Shown piece after piece: positions 12,111-22,760 of a stretch of 64,000 nt of DNA. The translations under genes and the position numbers were made by a program. Numbering within the stretch: position 1 is the first letter of the stretch; each line of letters begins with the position of its first letter. This stretch comes from Nereocystis luetkeana (lineage: Eukaryota > Sar > Phaeophyceae > Laminariales > Laminariaceae). The DNA lies in NCBI GenBank assembly GCA_031213475.1, contig JARUPZ010000005.1, positions 11,169,260-11,233,259 on the forward strand. Reading direction: 5' to 3'. Under the pieces are notes generated by a model. It searched no databases. It worked only from the letters and a program-made list of their open reading frames with translations, and was not told the DNA's origin.

Positions 12111-13890
12111 GTGAAGAACACATACATAATATATGTGTCATATTGTTTAGGAAATACTACATCGTGCTGTTAGTGGAAATAGTGTGCGATCGTGTTCAAT
12201 TATTTCTACACACAATCACATATAATATCGGTAGGTAGTGGATATTGATCCTGAACAGATAACTCGCGGCGATCATTTTGTTCTTGCGGCGCAAATGTAA
12301 TTACAAAACGTTGCGTGAGGTCGAGGTTGCGTTATATTACTTTGTGGCCGGCTGAGTAAAATCCAGAGCTTACAAAATACTTCCGTTCACCCCTGAAATA
12401 TTATACCTGGTACGTTTTTTGGCGCTCTGGGTAGTTAAAAAACTTTACGGACACAAAGTAGAAGATGCTGATGCTTGAGAACAACTCGCGTAGTCCGAGT
12501 ACTGAGAGTATTAAAGTACTACTCGAGGCCAATATATTGTGAGTTTTAATAAGACCCAACTACTGAGAGTATACTGAGAGCATGAGCAGTACGGAAGCCA
12601 ATATATAGTGAGTACTGAGAAGGCCCAACTACTGAGTACGCGCAGTACGGGAGCGCGACAATACAGAGAAGAATATGTATCCGCAGTAGTAGTATTGAAG
12701 CACGAAATCCTTGGAGTACAGAAAATATCTGAAGTCCAGAGCCCCGAATCGAATCCCGAATTAGGGTGAGCACGAAAGTATCCGCAGAATAGTATCCTCA
12801 GTAGAGTAGCAGTAAAGAATCTCGAACTACTAGTCTACACAGTAAGGGCCGTTCCTAACGAAAAACAAAAAAAACACGATTCGTCACTTTTTGGCATGCC
12901 AAAATATCACGATCCGTGACATTTCAGTTCTAACGAAAAAGGCCGAAAAAAGGCACATTTGGTGATATTTTCAAAATGTAATAATTCCGATATTTCAAAC
13001 CCAACGGTTTTTGCGGGTGGAGCCAACTCTGGCGAGTGCGGTACGGCCAGGCCGAGCCGGGCAGACCGCGCCTAGCCCGGCCTGTGGTATACTCGAATCA
13101 CGAGCCGAAGCCTGACCTAGCCTGCGAGATTCCTTTTTTTTTTGTTGGGAGTGGCCCTTATTCTGCGAGTACTCGCAGTATCTATCTGCTGCTGCCGCAG
13201 TGATACCCGGAATACTGCGAGTGAGTGCAAGAAGTCGTACCTACTACAATATTTTCTCGAACATACTTAGCTGCGATCCCAAGTATAGGGAGCTACTAAC
13301 TAAATTGTGAAATGTTGAGGTGTATGAACGCTCGCCAAGCGTATGCCAGTCCAACCTCCGTGGTTTTGCGTGAAAACTCTCAACTTGTAGGCTAAGTGTA
13401 TCATACGCGTAAATAGCAGGTCAGAAAAGCAAGGTGGATGGGATGTGGACAGCGGGTTTTTGGTAGATGCCTCTCAGGGGGGAATGGTTGTTTTTCTGGT
13501 GGGTCTGATCGATGGAGGGATGTTGGTTGTGGTAGTCTTCATGTGCATGAAATCGGTTTATTCGTCGCACGATACTACGAGTACTACAATGTACTGGTGG
13601 AAATTCTACAGAAAAAAACAAAGCAAGGATCGTCCGAGTCGAACCTCGGTACAGAAGTAACGAAAAATATATAATTATGAAGCGCAGTTTGTCTTCGATC
13701 ATACATACGCTACATAGAGCAGTGAGTACTCACACACTGACACGCTGTGTGTTTTAACACGCCCTAAAACACACATCGCAGGATACAACTGCATGTATGT
13801 ACAGCAATACCATGTGATATGATACGACAGCATAAGATACGCTTATGGCGACAAAGGAACGTGTAGTGGTGCTCTTTCGGCTGGCTCTAG
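12111..13890. other. Non-coding stretch with a small tandem repeat
   Basis: I see no gene here. At about 12,527-12,660 a unit of roughly 70 bp built from GCCAATATAT(T/A)GTGAG and CCCAACTACTGAG is present twice, in a field of GAGTACTGAG-type short repeats. A GC-rich CCGAGCC/CCCGGCC patch lies near 13,040-13,085. The rest is mixed-composition sequence. Confidence 0.5.
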
Positions 13891-14041
13891 GATCGGTTAG
13901 CAGGGAAGGGCACAGAGCAGTCCGTAACGGAGTATTTTTGTACGAATGCCGCTGTACGCGATGCTTTTAGGAATGATTTGCTGCGATCTGAGGATGTTCG
14001 GTACGGAGTGAAAAATGCCGGTCTCACACTGCATGCAGCAG
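13891..14041 (+). CDS. Candidate orphan exon, unknown protein
   Basis: An open block of 50 codons plus one base lies between a plausible acceptor (GGCTCTAG) and a strong donor (GTACGT). Reading from the first base of the block, the peptide begins DRLAGKGTEQ and includes FRNDLLRSED and AGLTLHAAG. Its composition is protein-like rather than repeat-like. I do not recognise the family, and no flanking exons with matching phase were identified. It could be a decayed exon or chance. Confidence 0.25.
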
Positions 14042-15935
14042 GTACGTGCATAGGCCAAATGCCGAAGACAACAACAACAAACACCACTGCTTGCTGCGTA
14101 CTTACTGAGAGTACAGTGCGGATCTGCCACATGTGCATAACACGCTACCTATGTCCTGCTGTGCTGTTGGCGCACTGTGTCGAGCACGTCTGGAGCAGTA
14201 ATAGTGTTGGAACACACACTGCAATACGTTGAAGAAACAGAGAGAGAGGAGTGTTGTTGCGGGATGATCGATGTCGGGTCAGAAAAATGCAGGTAGCCAC
14301 AGCAATATAGCAGCATGTAGACCTGCCATACGTGCCCGTGACTGATCACAGTGCTGCTACTGCTGCTGGAAGGCAGGGTTGCAGTGATGTATGAAGCAGG
14401 GGTTAACTACGCCCTCTGCTCCGCTGCTGTATTGGGTTGTCTGTTGTCTGTGTTGTGTTTTTTTGTGTTTAGACGCAAAAAAACGTACCGGTAGGTACAC
14501 CAAGGCGCTTCGCTCCGCGGGCGGCCTACGCCGCCCGCCACGCTCGCTCAGGAAGGAAAAAAGTTCATCAAAGCATGCGAAGCGAACAGAGGTCCTCGAT
14601 TGAGTTTAGTGTTTCCAAGGATTCGTAATTGCAAACCGGCGACTTGATAATGCCAAGAGTCCCACCGCCATGCTTCAGGAAAAAACAGCTCCGACGCCAG
14701 CTTGGATGCCACATATTCGCTTCGCGTCGCGGATGTCGTACGTAAGTACATACACCCCAGGTAGGGTACTACTGTCTGCACTTATTTTCTTCTTTCGATA
14801 TGATCTATGTCTGTACTGTATGTGCGAAGAAAACGAAAGCACAGCACGGCACAGCAGCGAAAACAATGAAAATGAAACCGAAAACTGGGAAAGGAAAAAA
14901 AATCCCCGTCCCCTCTCGTTTAATATTTTTCTGCGTGATTGGAACACGTTACACCCGGTCGAAGAGAAGAAATGAAAAAACGCACAGAAGAGCTTCTCTC
15001 TCAGCCTCGTACGCCGCCCGCCCCTCTCGCGACCACCTCGCTACCGATTCGGTCCGGGTAAAGCTTTTATCACTCCCTGCCACAATCAGCCCCGTCGCCC
15101 GCCCCGCGTGAAGCCCGGTGCTCACCGTGGCCGTCGTTCGCCAGCTCGATAACGTTGGTTTTCAAACTGCACACCTCCCTCTTTCAACTTCAGCGTGGTC
15201 GCAAAAATAAGCACCGCTTGAATATTATCTTGCCCTCCGGAACGACCTTTATAAACTCGTACATACTCTGTCAACAACCATAAATCGAAGCCAGACAAAT
15301 CCCGTGCATGCATCCCTCGTGTCTCGAGGCACACGCGACGCCTAGGCACGGAAGCGGCGACCGCGCTCCTTGCAACCCCCCCTCTACCCGCCAGCACCCG
15401 CTGGCATCCGCGATGGTGCCGGGTCCTCCCGCGATGCCGTGCTCGGAGAACACACACGCACACGAAACGAAAGAAGAAAAAAGGAAGAAATGACCGAGAA
15501 AACAAAGAAGTTCAGGAAAGGTCCGGCAAGTAATGAAAGTAGGCGGTTTGGAAGTGGGAGCTCTGAGAGGCCAGGGATGCACCAACCGAGCACGCTCAGG
15601 GGTTGTGATCTAAGTATGTAGTTCTATATATACCAGTACATGCATGAAGGATGAAGGACCAAGTAAATGACGACATGTTAGAAATACGTACGTACATAAA
15701 ACGGCCTATCGTATCTAAACCAGGGGGGAATCGTCTTATCCACTGCCGGCGGGAAAAAAGCTTTGAGCGCCTGTCACGCGCTCCAGAGTGCACGGATCGC
15801 ATCGAGACCTCGACTAATGTCTCCGGCCGGGCTTCATTAGTCCGAGAACTTGCTGTTGTCCCGAAAAGCGCATATTCGAAGAGAAAAGTTGGCGAAAGTA
15901 TGAAAAATTGACAAACATACGTATACATATATGGT
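14042..15935. other. Mostly non-coding; GC hairpin at 14,517-14,538
   Basis: No gene is recognised. The clearest structure is a perfect 9-bp inverted repeat GCGGGCGGC / GCCGCCCGC with a 4-base loop (14,517-14,538), inside a CGCTTCGCTCCGC-type GC-rich patch. Several 60-130-codon frames exist at 14,670-15,620 on both strands, but they overlap one another and are rich in Arg, Pro or Phe. None shows a domain. Confidence 0.5.
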
Positions 15936-16180
15936 TCAAGTCCACATTGTTTGTTTTGTTGCTCGAGTGGCAGACAAGCATTGTTGCCTGACGCATCCTC
16001 TCCGGGGGTGGGGCATGGTCGCCAAATGTAGGAAGGAAAGGGCAGACTGGATAGCAAGGTACCAAACCGACCACGTCTAGTGGATAGAACCTGTCCAAGC
16101 TCCCCGTACCACAGACTGCTGCGGCAGACCAGGGGGGGGGGTCTGATGCGGTCCTTCGGTGGGTACGTACATCGTTCGCT
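15936..16180 (+). repeat. Dispersed copy of part of the 2.5-kb array unit
   Basis: This stretch matches array sequence around 180-330, 4,255-4,420 and 6,730-6,930. Shared pieces include TTGTTGCTCGAGT, GCAAGGTACC and CCTGTCCAAGCTCCCCGTACC. It lies in the same orientation as the array but about 3.8 kb beyond its end, so the family is not confined to the tandem block. Confidence 0.8.
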
Positions 16181-16199
16181 GTGTACCGCAACATTTCTG

Positions 16200-16523
16200 A
16201 TATGTATCGTCAGTGAGATACTGGCGGAGGGCGGACGCGTTGGCGCCGGCCACGAGGCCTGCGCCGGAATATATTCCGTCCCCTTCGACCGACTTTAGGT
16301 GCACCGGCACAAAGTCGTAGAGACATACAGCAGTACATTATGTCTCGCAACGTGTATTTTATGTATCGTTAGTGATGGACGGGCCGCAGGCCGACGCTTT
16401 GGCGCCGGCCACGAGATATGCAACGGCATATATTCCCTCACCATCGACCGCCTTTTATTATAGGGCATCCGCTCAGCGTTATTGGTACGTACAGCCGTAT
16501 ATTGAGTCTCACGACGTTCATGA
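16200..16523. repeat. 162-bp tandem duplication
   Basis: TATGTATCGT begins at 16,200 and again at 16,362. Both units share TTGGCGCCGGCCACGAG, a TATATTCC(G/C)TC block and a closing TACAGC-GTA-ATT-GTCTC block. The copies have diverged substantially. No reading frame is preserved through both. Confidence 0.75.
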
Positions 16524-16689
16524 TCTCCCATCAAGTTCGGAAAAAAACTCAAACAGTGGTGATAGAACAACAAATCACCATGAATATGCATACCCCTCCC
16601 TTTTTCTGTCACCACTTGACAGCACAAAGACAACTCCTGCAAGCCCCAATGAAATCAGTACCCACCAACACCATACAACATACATGCAC

Positions 16690-17130
16690 TCTTGACCCGT
16701 ACTCCCTCCAAACCATTTAAAACGAGCTGTATATACCTGGTATGATATTTGTCCTGTTGCTCTTCTGAGTCTGTCCACACCAAACACGGAAGTGGATGGC
16801 GTATAGGGCAGTAACATTCTATCCAAAATTCACAAACATACGACTTTCCAATTACCAGGTGGGGTTCACGTGTATCATTATAAAAAAGCCCACATAGCAC
16901 TCGCGTGCTCGTACGTATCATCCAGTGCGTATGAACCTTGTCAAACCACACATTTCATACTCGTACTTGTACGGACTACGAATCAAATAACAACACGAGT
17001 ATTCTATTATTGTCGCAAAACGTAACAAAAACTTCAAAGTGTAACGGCAATGGATCGAAAACCTACCATTAAGAGAACAAACGATCCCCCACCGCCCCGC
17101 GTGTTGCCGGACCAAAACAATAATCCAGCG
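16690..17130. repeat. LTR-like repeat, copy A
   Basis: This is similar to 58,960-59,430. Shared pieces include CGTACGTATCATCCAGT, GTATGAACCT, CACATTTCATACT, GTGTTGCCGGACC and ACGCCTGCCCCATCCACGA. It lies just beyond the 3' side of the minus-strand gag remnant (17,400-18,490), which suits a 3' LTR plus adjoining untranslated sequence. LTR borders are not resolved, so the LTR call is inference from position. Confidence 0.5.
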
Positions 17131-17399
17131 AACGATCCAACCACGCCTGCCCCATCCACGACCCCTCGTTGCTGCTGCTGACATTACACGGCTGGTGCTG
17201 CTGGTGCTGCTGCTTTTCCCGACCTCCCGCTGCTGCTGTTCTGCTGCTGCTGCTGTCGTCGTGTGCCCGCGACTGCTTTGTCACGCGACCTGCTGGCGAA
17301 TCGTAGCATCCTTCGTTACTTGTACTGCTGCAGTAGTACCCGACACCCCCCACGTCCGCTCCCTCGCCCACTACCGCTCCGTAGCCCAGTGCGCGCATC

Positions 17400-18490
17400 T
17401 CGTACGCGGCTTTCCCGACCATGCCAAATTGGTGGCCGGGTTCTCACGGCCTGGCTCTCCGTTTGACTTCACGCGAAATTGTACAGATTTGTCTCCCATC
17501 CCCACCGCTTCCAGTCCCACCACAATCTTCCCGCAGTGGGGTGCGCACGATTAATGTTCGGACGACTTCTTGTCTTTAGCGCCACTCCCGGCGCGGGCGC
17601 CTACGGTTCTGCCCCCACCGCAGGGCTTTTGCCTCCCTCTTCAAAACGCCGTCGTTTCTTCGGCATGCTCAACCAGCGCCAACACAGCCTCCACCCCCTC
17701 TTGCGATCCGTTCTCCATGTCCGCCGGCGATGGGCATGTGCTGCTGTCTTGCCCCTTTCCACCGCACATTTCACAAAGTCTGAAGGTGCAGTTGTGACTT
17801 TAGTGGCCTGTAGCCCTGCATCGCCAGCATTGCAATGGGTCTTTCTTCCTCCCTGCCTTTCCCCGTCCTCCTCCCTGTCCTCCTTTACCACCTTTTCCAC
17901 GCCCTCCCTTGTAGCCGAGCGCGAGGCTGTTGCTGCCCTTGCCCTTGCCAAAACTTGGAAATAGTGTTTCGTATTGGTTTCTCACCAGGTTGGGGATTTC
18001 TTTTCGATCGTAGGCCTGTTTCAAATGGAGGTCGTAGATCTCGAGTGCGTACTCGGCAGAGGGGAGAGCAGATATAAAACAAGAGTAAAGGGCCTCATCG
18101 TCCACCGTCATTCCAGCAGTGAGCAACTTTACCCGAAGGTCTTCGAACCCGTAGAACGTTTTTACGGGGTTGTCCTGCACCCCAATCTTGAAGTTGTAAA
18201 GCTCCTTCATACACATGTCTTTTTGGGCGTCAGTTTTGGTGTCGTACCAATCTAGGATCTCCTCCCATCACCTCCTAGGGGATGTACTCCGGTGGAATAT
18301 AGCTCGGTCAGCATTCGGCTCCAAAGCCTGCGACGAAAACACCCATGCCACAAGCTGCTTCTCATACGTTGAGGCGGTTACTCCCTGAGCCACGAGGGAC
18401 TTCTTGTCGTTCCCCTCGGCCCCAATCTCGACGTATTCGTCGTTGTCGAAGACAGACTCGAACCCATGTACCTTCGTCCAAACTCTCGGC
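17400..18490 (-). pseudogene. Copia-type gag remnant
   Basis: On the minus strand, 17,800-18,216 is open and encodes a Copia-style Gag region. Recognisable pieces are LYNFKIG, KTFYGFEDLRVKLL, ALPSAEYALEIYDLHLKQ and LVRNQYETL, followed by a Gly/Lys-rich linker and a zinc knuckle CWRCRATGH. A stop codon replaces the residue after that His. A second CCHC-like knuckle with Gln in place of His follows in frame. Further N-terminal Gag sequence can be read in other frames up to about 18,480. Gag packages element RNA into particles. The stops, frame changes and absence of pol show a dead, internally deleted copy. Confidence 0.75.
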
Positions 18491-18499
18491 TCTGTTTTT

Positions 18500-20470
18500 T
18501 GTCGGTTTGACGCACGGGAACGGAGAGATTATGGGAGAGCGTGGATTTCTTCTCCATTACCCGTCGGGTGCTGTACGGGACAAGAGAGGGCATTGGTATC
18601 ATACTTTTTCCACGAACGGTATACTGCCCACTATTATGGCGTTGGTTTTTTCTATTCGTGTCAGGCGAGGATTCTCAGCTCCCGATCGTACGTCGTACGG
18701 GTCGCTTCGGTACACTGTTTTGTTTTGTGGCGGAAAGATTTTTGGCATGATCAAAGGATGGTGTGCGGCAGAGTTTAGGGAAGATAACATTGTTGTTTGT
18801 TGTTTTTGGCTTTGCGTGCGGGAACATCTAATGCGTCAGGGACCAACAATATTCTAAACAACAGTACCTGGTACGTATTTCGAACAGTTTGTACCATTTC
18901 ATCCTAAACGGGCCCTTGGCATCGCAAACTACCAGTGGCAGCCTCGACTTTCGACCATTGGCATCGTGAACTGCCTTTGCAGCTGTTCGTTCGTTGCGTG
19001 CCAGCATTGACTTTGTCGACGGGCCTCGCTTGGCCGCCGGCGGAGCCCCCTCTACTGCAATAGTGTGACATATATATCCATGGCCTTGGCGAACGGGTGG
19101 GTCCCGCGCGGGACGACGCCCAGACCAAACGATTTGGTCGAGAGGCGTAGAACTCTAGTATATACCAACTAACTTACAAAATATGTGAAATATAACAGTG
19201 CTAAAAACCAAAGCTTTTAAGACCAGTAATTGCACACCTTGGACAGCTCCTCGATCCCCCCTCCATCATCTAGCTCATTTCCCCAGGTTGAGCCCGTAGA
19301 ACCTGCATGATCTAGCACGTGCTTCTGGGATGGATTAGTTACGTGCGGGTCCTGACTACCTCTCACGGCTGCTGGTGTGGAACTATAATCTGCTCAGTAG
19401 ATGCTGACGTGTCATCATAAAATTGTAGTATAATTATTGTCTCTCCCCTCTCCCGCGACTGGGGTACGTACCTTGCGCTTCAACCGCCAGATGGCCACAA
19501 TAGGCGCGCTTGATACGCGCTGTTATATGTGTCTTTGGAAATTTGTCACCCCACACGGAAACTCGAACCGATGACGTTAACTCTAATATATCCACAGTAG
19601 AGTGCATATGATGCGATCGCCCAGAAGTATACACGGTCGCTCCCATAACAGCGTGGGTTTGCCATATTCTTGTCGTATGCGGAGGCTGGATCTGCAGTAG
19701 CTCAAGGGCAACCCGGAAGATTCACGCTTGAACACCTATTAAACTTGCTTCGTGTGCTCCTATTCCATGCAATTCGTCATCTCTTATAGCCAGGGGACAC
19801 AAATTACGCCGCAAGCACCCAAGGACGACACTCTACAAACGTGTTATCAAATTGCCAAGATCATGGATGTTCGAATTCATACATTAAAAAATGTTTTGCA
19901 GCCTTTTGTTGGCAAGTTGGTGAAAATTCTGAAGAAAGTGTTTTCGCATGACGATTGTTAAATATATATACTGCAGCAAACAGTTGAAACAACAGTAACG
20001 TGCTGCCAATAATACTTGAAAAATTGAAAAGTTCGTACATCTCGAACATATAATCTATTTTTTTTCACATCATGACCTCTATGTTTCTGGGCAGATATAT
20101 TATTGTTTGTGTAAGTCCATGAAAAAAATGTATTTATTTGAGTTCATGTTGCCGGGTGGGACCCGTGAAATCTTCATGATTGAGCACATGTTTCCTGGGT
20201 GCATCTGTACATTTTCACGCTGTTTTCGCTCGGCCTCTTACAAACCCACGAAGGTGGGCGAGGAACTATTACGAGATGATTTACTCTAGATAGATCAAAC
20301 AGATTAGTCATGATCCATATGTACGAGGTTTGAATGGTTTTACTGCTGCTGTGTCGTTAACCTTGGAAACTACTGAATTGTACAGGAACAAGCATAAGCC
20401 CTTATAGTCAAGCAGCTCTTCCCCATAACAAGAGTGCCGTCTCTATCCTCTCGGAAACAAGAAGAGATTT
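18500..20470. other. No recognised gene
   Basis: The ORFs at 18,345-18,857 and 18,904-19,128 overlap others on both strands and show no domain. A small frame at 19,752-19,961 contains QIAKIMDVRIHTLKNV but has no family I can name. One copy of the TACCTGGTA motif is at 18,865. Otherwise featureless. Confidence 0.4.
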
Positions 20471-20482
20471 TCCGCGCTGTTT

Positions 20483-20785
20483 ACGGTGCGATTTTTCCTA
20501 TCGGGTCGGTGCGGTTCGGCGCGGGTAACCGCCCCGCACCACACCGTAGAATTTCTGCCTCTTCTTGAAAACCGCACCGCATCGAACCGTTGTTTTTGCT
20601 AAATATAGGAAAACCGCACCGAACCGCACCGAACTATTTCAACTACATAAGAGCCGCACCGTAGGGCTTCCCGACAACTAACTGGTAACCGCACTGGACC
20701 GCACCGTACCATTAACAACTTTTGAAAACCGCACCGAACCGCATCGAAGGATATATCACTGCACCGAACCACGCTGTAGGGTTAA
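20483..20785. repeat. ~40-bp CCGCACCG satellite, array 1
   Basis: About seven degenerate units share the core AACCGCACCGAACCGCACCG followed by 15-25 variable bases. The first unit (20,483-20,524) is in reverse orientation (GGTGCGGTTCGG) and the rest are forward, giving a small inverted repeat at the left end. Confidence 0.8.
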
Positions 20786-21580
20786 CTTGAAGCCTTGGAA
20801 ATACCACCGTTTTATCGGCCGCGGAACGGCGCAATCTAGGGCCACGGTTTCACACGGCGCATTACGGCTTCTGCACGGTTTCTTGCCAAAATATATTCTG
20901 CTGGCTCCGGAAATACACCTGCCAGAAAATATGAAATCACAAGCTGCCGACGCTGGGAATTCCGTGGTCGTTGACTGTTCCTTATGAGCGAACAGGGCCT
21001 GGTGTAACCTGTAATACTCTCGGTACATAAAACAGTGGTAGGGTTCGTATATATGTACTTACTTTACACGATAAAACGTATCATACTCAACTGTAGTACT
21101 ACTGCTGTAGTTGGTTTCGTGCTCCAGAAACATGTACGGGTGGCCGCAATGGGGGGGGGGGGTAGCGGCCTCTTTGACGGCTGTCTGAGTTGTCCGCAGC
21201 AATATAACGCTCGGTGCTCTGTTCTATGCCTGGTGTAGTCCTAGGCAAGATGATGGCGTGTGTTACACGTAAATGTAGCATGAAAGATGACAGTGGGCAA
21301 CTTTTAGCGTCACATCGCTACTCAACCCAAAACAACTCTACCGGTGTATTGTATATTGTGCCGGCACGCATCGTGCAATATATTATTTTGTTTATTTTAT
21401 ACCCCTGGTATATATTTCTATTTCTATCTTTTGTTTTCTTTTCATCTATTTTGTTCATGTATGTGTTCGTGGAATTGCTCTCTAGACTTTGTGCATGAAG
21501 CAGAAAGTAAACAAGATGTATCTGGCACGCCAACCGTACGAACCCGCGGGCTTGTACTGTGTATTTCTAGCTGCCTGCAT

Positions 21581-21860
21581 CGGTTTCGTTAGTGCGTTGG
21601 AGACCCGAGAAAAAACGTTAAAACAGTACTAAACCGCCGGCGTGTAAAATTTATTCATACGGGCGACCGTAGATAATAAGCGGTTGCGTTGGTGACGGGA
21701 GTAAAAGTCTGAAATCAGTACAAAACCGCGGTTTTGTACGGATCATTCATTCGGTGCACCGTAGAGAAATAGCGGTTTTGTTAGTGCCCGGGTAAAATGT
21801 CTGAGAAACGTTCTAAACCGCGGTTTTATACGGTATATATATTTGGAGTTCCGTACTACA
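21581..21860. repeat. Three ~95-bp units with palindromic cores
   Basis: Units start at 21,581, 21,681 and 21,773 with CGGTTT/GCGTT-GTG. The second and third each contain a perfect palindrome (AAAACCGCGGTTTT at 21,723-21,736 and AAACCGCGGTTT near 21,815). The block lies between the two CCGCACCG arrays. Confidence 0.75.
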
Positions 21861-21879
21861 GAGAATCGTGTGTTGTACG

Positions 21880-22345
21880 TTTTTTTTTCTCCCGGGGATT
21901 CGAACCGCACCGTACAAAAACCGATTCAAAGGAGAGCCAAATCGAGCCGAACCTTATGTTGTATCACAACACCGAACCCCACCGTAAGATTCCCGTATTT
22001 CTAAAACCGCACCGAACCGCACCGTAGGATATTCGATCTTTCAAAATCGCACAAACCCGCTCCGTAGGATTTATCACAAAACCGAACCGCACCGTATTCA
22101 CAATATTTGAAAACCACACCGAACCACACGGTAGAATGTCTGACTGTTCAATATTGCACATACTCGCACCGTAGTATATATGTATGCCACAAAGCCGAAC
22201 CTAGCAGTATCCTTACAATATCTTAGAACCGCACAGAACCGCACCGTAAGGTTTTCGATATTCCAAACCCGCACCGAACCAGGCCGTAGGATTTTGGATT
22301 AAATTTATAATTTGCAAATAACGCACCGCGCACTGATGGATAACC
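21880..22345. repeat. ~40-bp CCGCACCG satellite, array 2
   Basis: Nine or more forward units of the same family as 20,483-20,785, with spacers such as GTAGGATATTCGAT. The array ends about 400 bp before the methyltransferase start codon, so it lies in the presumed upstream region of that gene. Confidence 0.8.
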
Positions 22346-22760
22346 GTGACGATCCCCGGAAAAATGACGTTAAACCCTCGTCGACTGTGGCAACGACCAT
22401 AATAGCGTGATTGGGAGATCACATAAATCCATGCCGGAGTTACAAACGCAAGATATACGACACAGGCGCAATACTGCCCTACCCTGCCCTTCCTGCTGTG
22501 CTCTCACGCTGCTCTCAGATATTTGATAGCCGATAGCACTAAACTTACCATTGTCTTTGTCACCCTTTAGAGGTCCGGTTCAACATGGACAAGCGGTCCC
22601 CTCACAGCCCCCCCCCCCCTCCCCCACCCTCTCTCCGCTCAATCGACCGTTCCGCGTCCTTTCCGCTTGTCGCGGCGATTGCCCTCACTCGTGTGTGCAC
22701 TCGACGGGTGTTTCCTGTTCCGGTCGAGAGAACAGACGAGCACCCGTTCCGTCAACTCAA

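Noticed and set aside
14800-15111. 103-codon Lys/Arg-rich ORF
   Set aside because: Low-complexity composition, overlapped on both strands, no domain.
15122-15505. 127-codon minus-strand ORF near a GTGAGC donor
   Set aside because: Three overlapping frames compete, upstream stops block the best exon reading, and no homologous domain was seen.
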